The notes under the pieces: generated by a model
Seen by the model: only the letters and a program-made list of their open reading frames with translations
Told to the model about the DNA's origin: nothing
Databases searched by the model: none
Translations under genes and position numbers: made by a program
In this document: piece by piece, positions 41,630-53,235 of the stretch
How the letters are laid out: each line of letters opens with the position of its first letter
Numbering within the stretch: the stretch's first letter is position 1
Source: Pararhodobacter sp.
GTDB taxonomy: Bacteria; Pseudomonadota; Alphaproteobacteria; Rhodobacterales; Rhodobacteraceae
Assembly: GCA_020832665.1 (NCBI GenBank)
Contig: JAFIEG010000006.1
Span: 1 to 64,000, forward strand
DNA length: 64,000 nt
Direction of reading: 5' to 3'

Positions 41630-41908
41630 ATGTACATCCGCAAGATTGACGGCCCGCGCGCCGTAACCCTGCCAGACGGTACCATTCTCAGCCAGGCTGA
41701 TCTGCCTTCGCCGGCCACGCGCCGCTGGGTGGCCAGCCGCAAGGCCGTGGTGGTGCGCGCAGTGGAATACGGGCTGATGGCGCGCGATGAAGCGCTGCAG
41801 CGATATGAGCTTAGCGACGAAGAGTTCGACTCGTGGTGCAGTGCGGTGAGCGCGCATGGAATCGATGCGCTGAAGGTCACCGCGCTGCAAAGGTATAGAC
41901 AACCATAG
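41630..41908 (+). CDS. sciP: DUF1153 protein, SciP-type CtrA inhibitor
   Basis: IDGPRAVTLPDGTILSQADLPSPATRRWVASRKAVVVRAVEYGLMARDEALQRYELSDEEFDSW; adjacent to ctrA. Confidence 0.9.
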   Translation: MYIRKIDGPRAVTLPDGTILSQADLPSPATRRWVASRKAVVVRAVEYGLMARDEALQRYELSDEEFDSWCSAVSAHGIDALKVTALQRYRQP

Positions 41909-41934
41909 GTTGAAAATGGTTAAGTCGGGGTTTG

Positions 41935-41950
41935 GTAACCGAGAGTTAAC
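41935..41950 (+). promoter_or_regulatory. Putative CtrA box upstream of ctrA
   Basis: GTAA-CCGAGAG-TTAAC: one mismatch to TTAA-N7-TTAAC. Confidence 0.5.
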
Positions 41951-42003
41951 GATTTTTCGTCAGTGTCGGAAGTGTGATCAAGGTTAATTCGGAGTCCAGG
42001 CCC

Positions 42004-42717
42004 ATGCGCGTACTACTGGTTGAGGATGATCCCACCACCTCGCGCAGCATCGAACTGATGCTGACCCATGCCAATTTCAATGTCTATGCCACCGATATGG
42101 GGGAAGAGGCGGTCGAGCTTGGCAAGCTCTATGACTACGATCTGATCCTGCTCGATCTCAACTTGCCCGACATGACCGGGCTCGATGTATTGCGCCAGAT
42201 CAGGTTGGCGCGGGTCGATACACCGATCCTGATCCTGACCGGTGAGGGCGATACCGACACCAAGCTCAAGGGCTTCGGTGGCGGCGCGGATGATTACCTC
42301 ACCAAGCCGTTCCATCGCGACGAGCTTGTGGCGCGCATCCACGCCATCATCCGGCGCAGCAAAGGCCACGCGCAATCGATCATCCACACCGGCAAGATCG
42401 CCGTCAATCTTGATGCCAAGACGGTCGAGGTGGATGGCAAATCGGTGCATCTGACCGGCAAGGAATACCAGATGCTCGAACTGCTGAGCTTGCGCAAGGG
42501 CACCACGCTGACCAAGGAGATGTTCCTCAACCATCTCTATGGCGGCATGGACGAGCCCGAGTTGAAGATCATCGATGTGTTCATCTGCAAGCTGCGCAAG
42601 AAACTGGCCGAGGCCACCGGCGGCGACAACTATATCGAAACCGTCTGGGGCCGGGGTTATGTGCTGCGCGACCCGGTGAGCGAGGAATCCAAGTTACCGA
42701 CAGCCATCGGCGCCTGA
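42004..42717 (+). CDS. ctrA: Cell-cycle response regulator CtrA
   Basis: [59 protein letters not shown]; OmpR-like DNA-binding domain. Confidence 0.97.
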   Translation: MRVLLVEDDPTTSRSIELMLTHANFNVYATDMGEEAVELGKLYDYDLILLDLNLPDMTGLDVLRQIRLARVDTPILILTGEGDTDTKLKGFGGGADDYLTKPFHRDELVARIHAIIRRSKGHAQSIIHTGKIAVNLDAKTVEVDGKSVHLTGKEYQMLELLSLRKGTTLTKEMFLNHLYGGMDEPELKIIDVFICKLRKKLAEATGGDNYIETVWGRGYVLRDPVSEESKLPTAIGA

Positions 42718-42746
42718 CCTCTCGCTGCCGTCTGCCAGGTTGCTGA

Positions 42747-45002
<2,256 letters not shown>

Positions 45003-45006
45003 GCCG

Positions 45007-47097
45007 ATGAGTGGCCGGCCCGAGATCCTGTTTGCGCTGTTCGGCGCGCTTGAAGGGCTGCCGGGGCTGGGCCCGAAGTCGGCGAAGAATTTTGCCGGGC
45101 TCGGGGTGCTTTTGCCGCGCGATCTTCTGTTCCTGATGCCGCATTCGGGCATCGATCGCAGGCTGCGCACGTCAATTTGCGATGTCGCGCCACCGGCGGT
45201 GGCAACGGTCGAGGTGGTGGTCGGACTGCACCAGCCGCCACGCCAGAAGGGGCGGCCCTACCGGGTGCTGGTGCGCGATGCGGCGATGGAATTCCAGCTC
45301 GTCTTCTTCCATGCCCGCCCCGATTATCTGCACCAGCTGTTGCCGACGGGGCAGCGCCGCATCGTCTCGGGCCGGTTCGAGCTGTTCGATTCGGTGGCGC
45401 AGATGGTGCACCCCGATCACGTTCTGCGCCCCGACGAGGCCGAAACCCTGCCCGATTTCGAGCCTGTTTACCCCCTCACAGCCGGCGTCACCCAGCGGCT
45501 TGTCCAGCGCGCCGTTGCCGCGGCGCTCGAGCGCGCGCCCGATCTGGAGGAATGGATCGACCCGGCGCTGAAGCGCCAGAAGGCCTGGCCCGACTGGCGC
45601 GAGGCGCTGCACCAGCTCCACGCCCCACAATCCGACGCCGATCTGGCGGTTTCGGCCCCGGTGCGCCAGCGCCTAGCCTATGACGAGCTGTTCGCCCATC
45701 AGCTGACCCTGGCGCTGGCGCGCGCGGCGCGGCGGCGCGCGCGGGGGGTGCAATCGCGCGGCGACGGGCGGCTGGTTGGCCGTGTGCTGGGCGCGCTGCC
45801 CTACGCGCCGACCGAGGCGCAGACCCGCACCATTGCCGAGATCACGGCCGACATGGAGGCACCGCAGCGCATGAACCGGCTGTTGCAGGGCGATGTCGGC
45901 GCGGGCAAGACGTTGGTGGCGATGGCGGCGCTGCTCACCGCGGTCGAGGCCGGCGGGCAGGGCGTGCTGATGGCGCCCACCGAGATTCTGGCACGCCAGC
46001 ATTTCGACGGGCTGGCGCCGATGGCGGCCAGTGCCGGCGTGCGCATCGAGTTGCTGACCGGGCGCGACAAGGGGCGCGAGCGGGCGCGCAAGCTGGCCGA
46101 TCTGGCGGGTGGATTGATCGACATCCTGATCGGCACCCATGCGGTGTTTCAGCGCGATGTCACCTTTGCCGATCTGCGCCTAGCCGTTATCGATGAGCAG
46201 CACCGCTTCGGTGTCGCGCAGCGCATGGCGCTGGGCGAGAAGGGGGCGCAGGTGGATGTGCTGGTGATGACCGCCACCCCGATCCCGCGCAGCTTGGCGC
46301 TGGCGCAATATGGCGACATGGACCTGTCGCTGCTCGACGAAAAACCGCCGGGCCGTCAGCCGGTGGTCACCTCGCTGGCCTCGACCGAACGCATCGACGA
46401 GGTGGTGGCCCATCTGGCGCGCGCCGTGGCCGATGGACAGCAGGCCTACTGGGTCTGCCCGCTGGTGGAAGAGTCGGAAACCGTCAACCTCACCGCCGCG
46501 CAATCGCGCTTCGAGGCGTTGCGCGCGGCGCTGGGTGAGGGGGTGGTCGGGCTGGTGCATGGCCAGTTGCCGCCGCAGGAGAAGGACGCCGCCATGGCGC
46601 GCTTCAACGCGGGCGATACCAGGGTGCTGGTGGCCACCACGGTGATCGAGGTGGGGGTGAATGTGCCCGATGCCACGATCATGGTGATCGAGCGCGCCGA
46701 AAGCTTCGGCCTGGCGCAGTTGCACCAGCTGCGCGGCCGGGTGGGGCGGGGGGCGGGGGCATCGACCTGCCTGCTGCTGTACGATCCGCCGCTGGGCGAG
46801 ACCGCGGCGCGCCGGCTGAAACTGATGCGCGACACCGAGGACGGCTTTCGCATCGCCGAGGAAGACCTCGCCATCCGCGGCGCCGGCGACATGATCGGAA
46901 CGGCCCAGTCCGGTCTGCCGCGCTTTCGCATCGCCGACCCCGAGCGCCAGGCCGGACTGATGGAGACAGCGCACGACGATGCGCGCAAGCTCCTGAACGA
47001 CGATCCCGCCCTGACCGGCGCGCGGGGCCAGGCGGCGCGAACCCTGCTCTGGCTCATGGAGCAGGACAAGGCAATCAGGCTGCTCCGCGTCGGATAA
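45007..47097 (+). CDS. recG: ATP-dependent DNA helicase RecG
   Basis: LLQGDVGAGKTLVAM, DEQHRFGVAQR, MTATPIPRSLALAQYGDMD, QLHQLRGRVGRG. Confidence 0.97.
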   Translation: MSGRPEILFALFGALEGLPGLGPKSAKNFAGLGVLLPRDLLFLMPHSGIDRRLRTSICDVAPPAVATVEVVVGLHQPPRQKGRPYRVLVRDAAMEFQLVFFHARPDYLHQLLPTGQRRIVSGRFELFDSVAQMVHPDHVLRPDEAETLPDFEPVYPLTAGVTQRLVQRAVAAALERAPDLEEWIDPALKRQKAWPDWREALHQLHAPQSDADLAVSAPVRQRLAYDELFAHQLTLALARAARRRARGVQSRGDGRLVGRVLGALPYAPTEAQTRTIAEITADMEAPQRMNRLLQGDVGAGKTLVAMAALLTAVEAGGQGVLMAPTEILARQHFDGLAPMAASAGVRIELLTGRDKGRERARKLADLAGGLIDILIGTHAVFQRDVTFADLRLAVIDEQHRFGVAQRMALGEKGAQVDVLVMTATPIPRSLALAQYGDMDLSLLDEKPPGRQPVVTSLASTERIDEVVAHLARAVADGQQAYWVCPLVEESETVNLTAAQSRFEALRAALGEGVVGLVHGQLPPQEKDAAMARFNAGDTRVLVATTVIEVGVNVPDATIMVIERAESFGLAQLHQLRGRVGRGAGASTCLLLYDPPLGETAARRLKLMRDTEDGFRIAEEDLAIRGAGDMIGTAQSGLPRFRIADPERQAGLMETAHDDARKLLNDDPALTGARGQAARTLLWLMEQDKAIRLLRVG

Positions 47098-47115
47098 CAC
47101 CTTTCGTTCTCATTT

Positions 47116-47130
47116 GTTCACAAAAAGTTC
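47116..47130 (+). promoter_or_regulatory. LexA (SOS) operator, GTTC-N7-GTTC
   Basis: GTTC-ACAAAAA-GTTC, exact match to the alphaproteobacterial direct-repeat SOS box; 54 nt before the microprotein ATG. Confidence 0.8.
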
Positions 47131-47184
47131 TTGCCATTTGAGTGCGAATATGAGAACAAAGCGTTAACAGAGAGGGAGGTTTTC

Positions 47185-47316
47185 ATGCGCCACATGTTTC
47201 GTCTCGTTCGCGCTCATCCCCAGGGCGCCCACGCCCGGTTGATTGCCGATGCACTTGGCGCGGCGTCGCTTTTCGCCCTTCTCTACGCGGCGCTGCATCT
47301 GCCGCTTTTCTTCTGA
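47185..47316 (+). CDS. Putative SOS-controlled single-TM microprotein (43 aa)
   Basis: MRHMFRLVRAHPQGAHARLIADALGAASLFALLYAALHLPLFF; RBS GAGGGAGG; followed by a strong terminator. Confidence 0.7.
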   Translation: MRHMFRLVRAHPQGAHARLIADALGAASLFALLYAALHLPLFF

Positions 47317-47396
47317 TCCTGCCTGCCTAGCGGTCTGGCGCGGTGCAGCCCTGTCCCTGCGCCGCATGCCTTCCGGCCTGCCCAGACACGCCACTT

Positions 47397-47426
47397 GCCG
47401 CCGCAGTCTTCTGCGGCGGCTTTTTT
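47397..47426 (+). terminator. Intrinsic terminator
   Basis: GCCGCCGCAG-TCTT-CTGCGGCGGC-TTTTTT (perfect 10-bp stem). Confidence 0.93.
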
Positions 47427-47491
47427 CTTCATCTTGCCGAAAATTGCGCCCGGGGGAGTTCGTGACAGCGAACGGGGAACAAAGCTCCCCT
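47427..47491 (+). repeat. Repeat family A, copy 6 (diverged)
   Basis: CTTCATCTTGCCGAAAATTGCGCCCGGGGGAGTTCGTGACAGCGAACGGGGAACAAAGCTCCCC. Confidence 0.8.
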
Positions 47492-47506
47492 GACCCGTTT
47501 CCCGCT

Positions 47507-47956
47507 TCAACCGGTCGAGGCGTCGGCCTGCCGCGCGGCCTCGGCCGTGGCTTGCACCGCCAGCAGGATCGAGGTGTGGCGGTTGCGGAACTCGCGCGCC
47601 GGCAGGAGCGCCTCGAAGCCCTCGAAAGGCGCCTCGGGCACCGGCCCGCCGGATTTGAGCATCGCTTCGAGCTGCGCGGCGGCGCGCTCAAGCTCGTCAG
47701 CGCTGCGCCCGATCACCGCCCCGCCCAGCACTGCGGCCGAAGCCTGGCCCAGCGCGCAGGCCTTTACCTCCTGTGCGAACTGGCTGACGCGCCCGCCCTC
47801 CATGTCCAGATCGACCGTCACCGTCGAGCCGCATAGCGGCGAGCGCTTGCGGATGCTCGCCTGTGGCGCCTGCAGCCGGCCCAGATGCGGGATATCCGCC
47901 GCCAGCGCCAGGATGCGCGCCGAATAAAGCTTGATCAGATCAGATGTTTCCGACAA
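47507..47956 (-). CDS. NifU-like iron-sulfur cluster scaffold protein (TTG start)
   Basis: LYSARILALAADIPH, SPLCGSTVTVDLDMEGG, KACALGQASAAVL; no ATG in range, GGGAG upstream of TTG. Confidence 0.83.
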   Translation of the reverse strand: MSETSDLIKLYSARILALAADIPHLGRLQAPQASIRKRSPLCGSTVTVDLDMEGGRVSQFAQEVKACALGQASAAVLGGAVIGRSADELERAAAQLEAMLKSGGPVPEAPFEGFEALLPAREFRNRHTSILLAVQATAEAARQADASTG

Positions 47957-47992
47957 AACCGGCGCTCCCTCTTGCAAGGCAGGATATAGATC

Positions 47993-48352
47993 ATGGCTTT
48001 CGATCCGCAATCCCTCCGTTTCGATGCGAACGGGCTGATCCCGGCCATTGCGCAAGACCATGCAAGCGGCGTGGTGCTGATGGTGGCCTGGATGAATGCC
48101 GAGGCAATCGCCCGCACGCTGGCGAGCGGGCGGGTCACCTACTGGTCGCGTTCGCGCGGGGAATACTGGGAGAAGGGCGCCAGCTCGGGCCATGTTCAGC
48201 GACTGGTCGATTTCAGGCTCGATTGCGACCGAGACTGCCTGCTCCTGCTGGTCGAGCAGACCGGGCCGGCCTGCCACACCAATCGGCGCAGCTGTTTCTA
48301 TACGGCGGTTCGCGATGGCGAAGAAGTCGAATTGATGAAGCCCGAGCGCTGA
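47993..48352 (+). CDS. hisI: Phosphoribosyl-AMP cyclohydrolase
   Basis: VLMVAWMNAEAIARTLASGRVTYWSRSRGEYWEKGASSGHVQ, DCDRDCLLLLVEQTGPACHT. Confidence 0.96.
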   Translation: MAFDPQSLRFDANGLIPAIAQDHASGVVLMVAWMNAEAIARTLASGRVTYWSRSRGEYWEKGASSGHVQRLVDFRLDCDRDCLLLLVEQTGPACHTNRRSCFYTAVRDGEEVELMKPER

Positions 48353-48572
48353 TCGCAAGCGATTTCCAATCGGGCGCATTTCTCCGGCCCATCCACCAAG
48401 CGGGCCGGAAACTGCCATGATGTTTTGCCAAAGCCTTAAGTTCGTTTAAACTGTTGCGATCAGGCACGCGAAAGTTGCGGGCCCGGGCAAGCGCAAGGCC
48501 ATCAGATGTTTCGCGGCACAACCCTCAGGCAGGATCGCAGGCGCCGGGCGGCAGTGTGGGTGGCGGTGAGGA

Positions 48573-49598
48573 ATGCTTGAGACGATCCTAGAAACCACGG
48601 CGTGGCAACTGGCGGTCGCCTTGCTGGGCGGGCTGGCGATAGCTCTGTTGCTGTTGCTTGTGCTGAACGTCCGCGCCGGGCCGCGCGAGCAGCTTCGTGA
48701 GCGGGCGCGACGGATGGGCTCGGTGCCGCCGGGGCAGCGCGTACAGGATGCCGCCGCCGCCGGCAGTGGTGCTGACGACGACAGCGGCGAAGGCCGGCAG
48801 GGTGGTACGACAACGGCAAGGGCGTCCTTGCGCGAGGTCAGGCATGGTCAACTTCAGCAAAAGAGCGGCATGCTGCGACAACGCGCAGGCAAATACGGTG
48901 TGAACCTGCGCTATGTCGCGATGGCGCTTGGCGGCGGGGTGGCGGTGACCATTGCCCTGATCGTGGCTGGTGCCGACCTCTTCGGCGCCGTTGTGCTGGG
49001 CGTGGTGGCGGGGGTCGGTTTACCGCTCTACATCGTCATCCGCAGCCGGGCGCGCTGGCTCGCCGCCATCGAGCGAGAGTTCCCGACCGCCATCGACATC
49101 ATGGTGCGCGGCCTGCGTGCCGGCCTGCCCTTGCCTGAATGCATGCAACTGGTCGCGCGCGAGGCCGATCCGGCGCTGGCGCGGGAATTCAGGCATATGG
49201 TCAACGAGGTCGAAATCGGCCTGCCGGTGCCCGAGGCCATGCAGCGCATGGCAAGGCGGTTGCAAATCCCCGAAATACAACTGTTTGCAACCATCATCGC
49301 CATTCAGAGCGCCACCGGTGGTTCGCTTGCCAAGGTTCTTGACGCCGTCAGCAGCACCGTGCGCAGCCGCCATACATTGCGCCAGAAAGTCGTGATCATG
49401 AGTAACGAAGCGCGCGCCAGCGCGGCCATTATCGGCGCCCTGCCGATCGTTCTGGGGGCGGTGCTCTTTATCGTCAGTCCCGACTATATCAGCCTGATGT
49501 TCACCACCGTGACCGGCCGCTGGATGCTTGCCGGCGCCGTGTTGTGGATGCTGGTAGGGGTGCAGGTGATGCGCAAGATGATCGACTTCGATGTCTGA
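48573..49598 (+). CDS. tadB: Tad/Flp pilus inner-membrane protein TadB (type II secretion F family)
   Basis: T2SF domain (FPTAIDIMVRGLRAGLPLPECMQLVARE, SATGGSLAKVLDAVSSTVR). Confidence 0.9.
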   Translation: MLETILETTAWQLAVALLGGLAIALLLLLVLNVRAGPREQLRERARRMGSVPPGQRVQDAAAAGSGADDDSGEGRQGGTTTARASLREVRHGQLQQKSGMLRQRAGKYGVNLRYVAMALGGGVAVTIALIVAGADLFGAVVLGVVAGVGLPLYIVIRSRARWLAAIEREFPTAIDIMVRGLRAGLPLPECMQLVAREADPALAREFRHMVNEVEIGLPVPEAMQRMARRLQIPEIQLFATIIAIQSATGGSLAKVLDAVSSTVRSRHTLRQKVVIMSNEARASAAIIGALPIVLGAVLFIVSPDYISLMFTTVTGRWMLAGAVLWMLVGVQVMRKMIDFDV

Positions 49599-50547
49599 AG
49601 CGCTGAACGATCTTGCCGGTTGGGCGCAAGGGCCGCTCGTGCTGCTGGTTCTTTCAGCGGTGGCACTGGGTGCGCTGTTGCTGGCGCTGCTGTGGGGCCT
49701 GATTTACCCGGATACCACCGAAAGGCGGGTGCGCGGCATCATGCAAAACCGCCCGCTCGCCGAGGAAAGGGGCCGGCCGCCGACGACAAAATCGCGCCTG
49801 CCCCAGCTTGACCGCCGCATCGAAGCTTTCGGGAAAAGGTTCAACTGGAACCCTGAACACCAGCGCCTGCTGCTGCGGCGCGCCGGTTACCCGCAGCGTG
49901 ATGCCTATGTCGTCGTACTGATGTTCAAGGCCGTCGCCCCGCTTCTGGCACTGCCGCTTGCCTGGCTGTATCTGGACCTCATCCTGGGCGACGCATGGCA
50001 TGGTTTGCTGGTGTTTCTTGCCTCGCTTCTGCTGGCGATTGCCGCCTTCTGGGCACCTGATCTGTATGTACGCAACATGATACTGCGCCGAAGGGAGCGT
50101 ATCCGGCGCACATGGCCCTATGCGCTTGACCTGATCCAGCTTTGTGTCAATGCCGGCATGGGGCTGGAGCCGGCGCTGGCCAAGGTGGCCCGCGAGACGC
50201 GCGTGCTGGCGCCCGACATTTCCGATGAGCTCAACCTCACCGTTTCCGAGCTGATGTATCTGCAAAACCGTCGCGCCGCGCTTGAGCGGCTCGCGCACCG
50301 GGTCGACATGGCGCCGGTGCGCGAGGCGATCATGGTGTTCATCCAGTCCGAGCGCTATGGCATGGCGCTGGGCGACACCCTGCAGGGGCTGGCCGAGGAA
50401 AGCCGCCGCCAGCGTCTTGTCGAGGCCGAGAAGAAAGCCGCCTCGCTGCCGCCAAAGCTGACCGTGCCGATGATCCTTTTCTTCCTGCCGGCGCTTTTTG
50501 TCGTCATACTGTCGCCGGCACTGATCCGCGTGTTCGAGTTGCCCTGA
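49591..50547 (+). CDS. tadC: Tad/Flp pilus inner-membrane protein TadC (type II secretion F family)
   Basis: T2SF domain (RTWPYALDLIQLCVNAGMGLEPALAKVARET, VFIQSERYGMALGDTLQGLAEESRRQR). Confidence 0.9.
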   Translation: MSEALNDLAGWAQGPLVLLVLSAVALGALLLALLWGLIYPDTTERRVRGIMQNRPLAEERGRPPTTKSRLPQLDRRIEAFGKRFNWNPEHQRLLLRRAGYPQRDAYVVVLMFKAVAPLLALPLAWLYLDLILGDAWHGLLVFLASLLLAIAAFWAPDLYVRNMILRRRERIRRTWPYALDLIQLCVNAGMGLEPALAKVARETRVLAPDISDELNLTVSELMYLQNRRAALERLAHRVDMAPVREAIMVFIQSERYGMALGDTLQGLAEESRRQRLVEAEKKAASLPPKLTVPMILFFLPALFVVILSPALIRVFELP

Positions 50548-50603
50548 AAGCCGGGGGGCGGCCGCCAGGATGCCCGAAATGCCCGGCCGCCACGGAGTAA
50601 TCG

Positions 50604-51920
50604 ATGATTCGGCGTTTCTTGCGAAAGGAAAACGGGGCGATCGCCATCATCGTGGCGCTGCTCACGCCCTTCCTGCTGGCCGGGATGGCCTTTGCCGTGG
50701 AAACCGGGTTGTGGTTCATGACCCAGCGCCAGTTGCAGCACAGCGCCGATACCGCCGCTTACTCGGCGGCGGTGGCACTGGCCTCGGGTGACTCGCAGGC
50801 CCAGGCGGCGGCGGTGGCCCAACGCAGCGCGCTTGACAGCGGCCTGGACCCCGAGCGCGGCCAGATCACGGTAAGTTTTCCCGCCGAGAACCGCGCGCAG
50901 GTGGTGCTGCAGACCTCGCGGGTGTTCATGTTCCTGCGCGTGGTCGATTTGCTGCGCGGCGATGGCGAGCGCTATTTCGACGAGGCGCAGATGATCGCCG
51001 CCCGAGCGGTTGCCGAAGTGCTCAGGGCAGATCCCGGGCAGTCGATACCGGTCTGCATCATGTCGCTGTCGCCGCAAGGGCTGGGGGTGGATATCGGTGG
51101 TACCGCATCGTTTTCGATGCCCGAATGCACGATCGACATTCATTCGGGGTCAACCCCGGCGATGCGGGTTGCCGGCAACGCAGCAATCTCGGCCGCTTGT
51201 GTGACCGTGCGCGGCACCATCAGCGGCGCAGATCAAATCATCACCGACCCCGATTTCTGCGAGGGGCCGCGCCAGAACGCCACGCCGCGCCCACCGCCTG
51301 AGGCGCTTCAGAACATTGAACGTCCTGCCAACCCCGCATCGGTGCCCAACCGACCGCGGCAAAGCGGCGAAACGACGATCACCGCCAGCCATACCAGCCA
51401 TCCCAGTGGCGTTCCCATGCGCCGTTTCCAGGGCGGGCTGGATCTGCCCGCGGGGAATTATGTCTTCGAGCCCGGGCTATACATCATTGATGGCGGCCAG
51501 TTCCGGACGAGAAATAACACGGTTATCGATGCCATGCAGGGCGTGGCATTCTACTTCATCAATGGCGCCTATCTGAGTTTTCATGGCGGGTCGAGCGCCG
51601 CCTTCCGGGGCCTTGCAGGTGACGCGTGGCAAGGCATTGTTTTCTTCGATAGCGGCGATGCGGCCAGCGCCCAGTACCATAATCTGGTGACGACTGAGCT
51701 TGAAGGGGTTATCTATCTGCCGCGTGCCACGTTCGAGTTTTCGGGCGGACAGAATATCAATGACGGCTGTTTCGCCCTTATCGCCGGGAGTTTTCGGTTC
51801 ACCGGAAATGCAGCCATTACCGCTAATTGTGACAACGCCCAAGTGGGTTTCGACTGGATTTACGAAGGCGGCGGCGGCGATGGTGAGGGGCCGGTCGAGA
51901 ACATTCGTCTGATCGAGTGA
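50604..51920 (+). CDS. TadG-like pilus assembly protein (Tad N-terminal domain)
   Basis: FLRKENGAIAIIVALLTPFLLAGMAFAVETGLWFMTQRQLQHSADTAAYSAAVAL. Confidence 0.85.
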   Translation: MIRRFLRKENGAIAIIVALLTPFLLAGMAFAVETGLWFMTQRQLQHSADTAAYSAAVALASGDSQAQAAAVAQRSALDSGLDPERGQITVSFPAENRAQVVLQTSRVFMFLRVVDLLRGDGERYFDEAQMIAARAVAEVLRADPGQSIPVCIMSLSPQGLGVDIGGTASFSMPECTIDIHSGSTPAMRVAGNAAISAACVTVRGTISGADQIITDPDFCEGPRQNATPRPPPEALQNIERPANPASVPNRPRQSGETTITASHTSHPSGVPMRRFQGGLDLPAGNYVFEPGLYIIDGGQFRTRNNTVIDAMQGVAFYFINGAYLSFHGGSSAAFRGLAGDAWQGIVFFDSGDAASAQYHNLVTTELEGVIYLPRATFEFSGGQNINDGCFALIAGSFRFTGNAAITANCDNAQVGFDWIYEGGGGDGEGPVENIRLIE

Positions 51921-52002
51921 CGCGCTGTGCGGCTGACGGTATCGGTTGCTGCAAGGGCGGGCGTGAATGTCGCGGCGTCCGACCTGATCAGCCAGGTTTC
52001 AG

Positions 52003-52263
52003 ATCATGCCAGATCGGTTTGAGCATTGCGGCATGATGGGGATACACCCCTTGCCACCGGCGAGTTTGGAACGGGCAATGGCGGTGTTAACACTGCCCTG
52101 CAACACGGCGCGCGCCCGTAGGGCGGGGTTCACCCTGACTTGGAACCCGGCGCATTTCCGCAAGACGGGGTTCACCCCGCCCTCGCGGTTCGTTCGGGAA
52201 AAGGCAAGTCCCGGCCCATGCAGCCTCCGTGATGCCTGAGGTGATCAAACGGATTTCGTATCA
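52003..52263. repeat. Dispersed TIR-like element (family B, copy 3)
   Basis: ATGCCAGATCGGTTTGAGCA left end; GTGATCAAACGGATTTCGTATCA right end; internal GGGCGGGGTTCACCC / GACGGGGTTCACCCCGCCC repeats. Confidence 0.65.
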
Positions 52264-52719
52264 GTCGTTCTCGGGGGCGGTCAGGCTCAGGGTGCGGCTT
52301 GATCCCAGCAGAATCTCGCGCACATGCAGGGGCACGAAGGGTATCAACAGCCCTGCCTGATAGGAAAGCCGAACGATAATGGCGTCACCGTCGATGACAA
52401 GCGACAGCATGATCCCATCGGCCTGGATGCCCACCACCCGGTTGCGCGCGTCTTCAAGCAGGGTGGCCTGGAGCGCCGATGCATCCCCACCCGGCGCCGG
52501 CACGCGGTGGCTGTATTCCACCATCAGGCTGCGCGCCGCGCGGTCGGCCAGATAATCGAGCGCGTTGCGCATGTGCAGGGCGCGGCCCATCTCGAACAGG
52601 CCGAACACAATCGGAATCAGCACCGCCAGCACCATCGCGAATTCTACGGCCGTCGCCCCGCTTTCGCGGCGCAGGAGGCTGCGCAAGGGTGGCACGGATC
52701 GTGCGCGCAGCGGTTTCAT
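52261..52719 (-). CDS. TadE-like pseudopilin
   Basis: RRESGATAVEFAMVLAVLIPIVFGLFEMGRALHMRNALDYLADRAAR. Confidence 0.88.
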   Translation of the reverse strand: MKPLRARSVPPLRSLLRRESGATAVEFAMVLAVLIPIVFGLFEMGRALHMRNALDYLADRAARSLMVEYSHRVPAPGGDASALQATLLEDARNRVVGIQADGIMLSLVIDGDAIIVRLSYQAGLLIPFVPLHVREILLGSSRTLSLTAPEND

Positions 52720-53234
52720 GGCGCGACCTGCGAATAGATGTCAACGCGAAGCCGCGTGCGTAGCTGTGTCAGTTCAACGCCAGAAAGCTCGCCCAGGAAA
52801 AGGCTGCGATAGGGCATCTCGGCGCCCAGCCGGAAGAAGGGGCGGGGTGCGCCTTCGGCGCAGCTTTCAGTGCATTGCGCCTCGCTGTCTGGCGATTGCG
52901 GGCAATAGCAGAATGGGCCGGCGACGGTGACGGCCAGGTTCTCCATGCGATTGGTGGCGTTGGCATCGGCCGCGGCCTGCAGTGCCGCCGCGATGCCTGT
53001 CGCGCGGTGGTCGAGCGCGTCTTCCGGGCCAAAGCGCAGGCCCTCCTGCGCGCCGATGCGCAGAACGCCATCCATGATCATCCGCTGATGCATGGCAAAG
53101 CCGATATCGGTAGCGATTAGCAGAATCGGCAGAAAGATCGCCGCGAAGAGTGAGAACTCGATAGCCGATACGCCCTGCTGATCGGCAAGAAACCGGCCAG
53201 CGCGCCGTGTCGTCCTGTCGGCGCGCGCGCTCAC
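52716..53234 (-). CDS. TadE/TadF-like pseudopilin (probable GTG start)
   Basis: LADQQGVSAIEFSLFAAIFLPILLIATDIGFAMHQRMIMDGVLRIGAQ. Confidence 0.82.
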   Translation of the reverse strand: MSARADRTTRRAGRFLADQQGVSAIEFSLFAAIFLPILLIATDIGFAMHQRMIMDGVLRIGAQEGLRFGPEDALDHRATGIAAALQAAADANATNRMENLAVTVAGPFCYCPQSPDSEAQCTESCAEGAPRPFFRLGAEMPYRSLFLGELSGVELTQLRTRLRVDIYSQVAP

Positions 53235-53235
53235 C

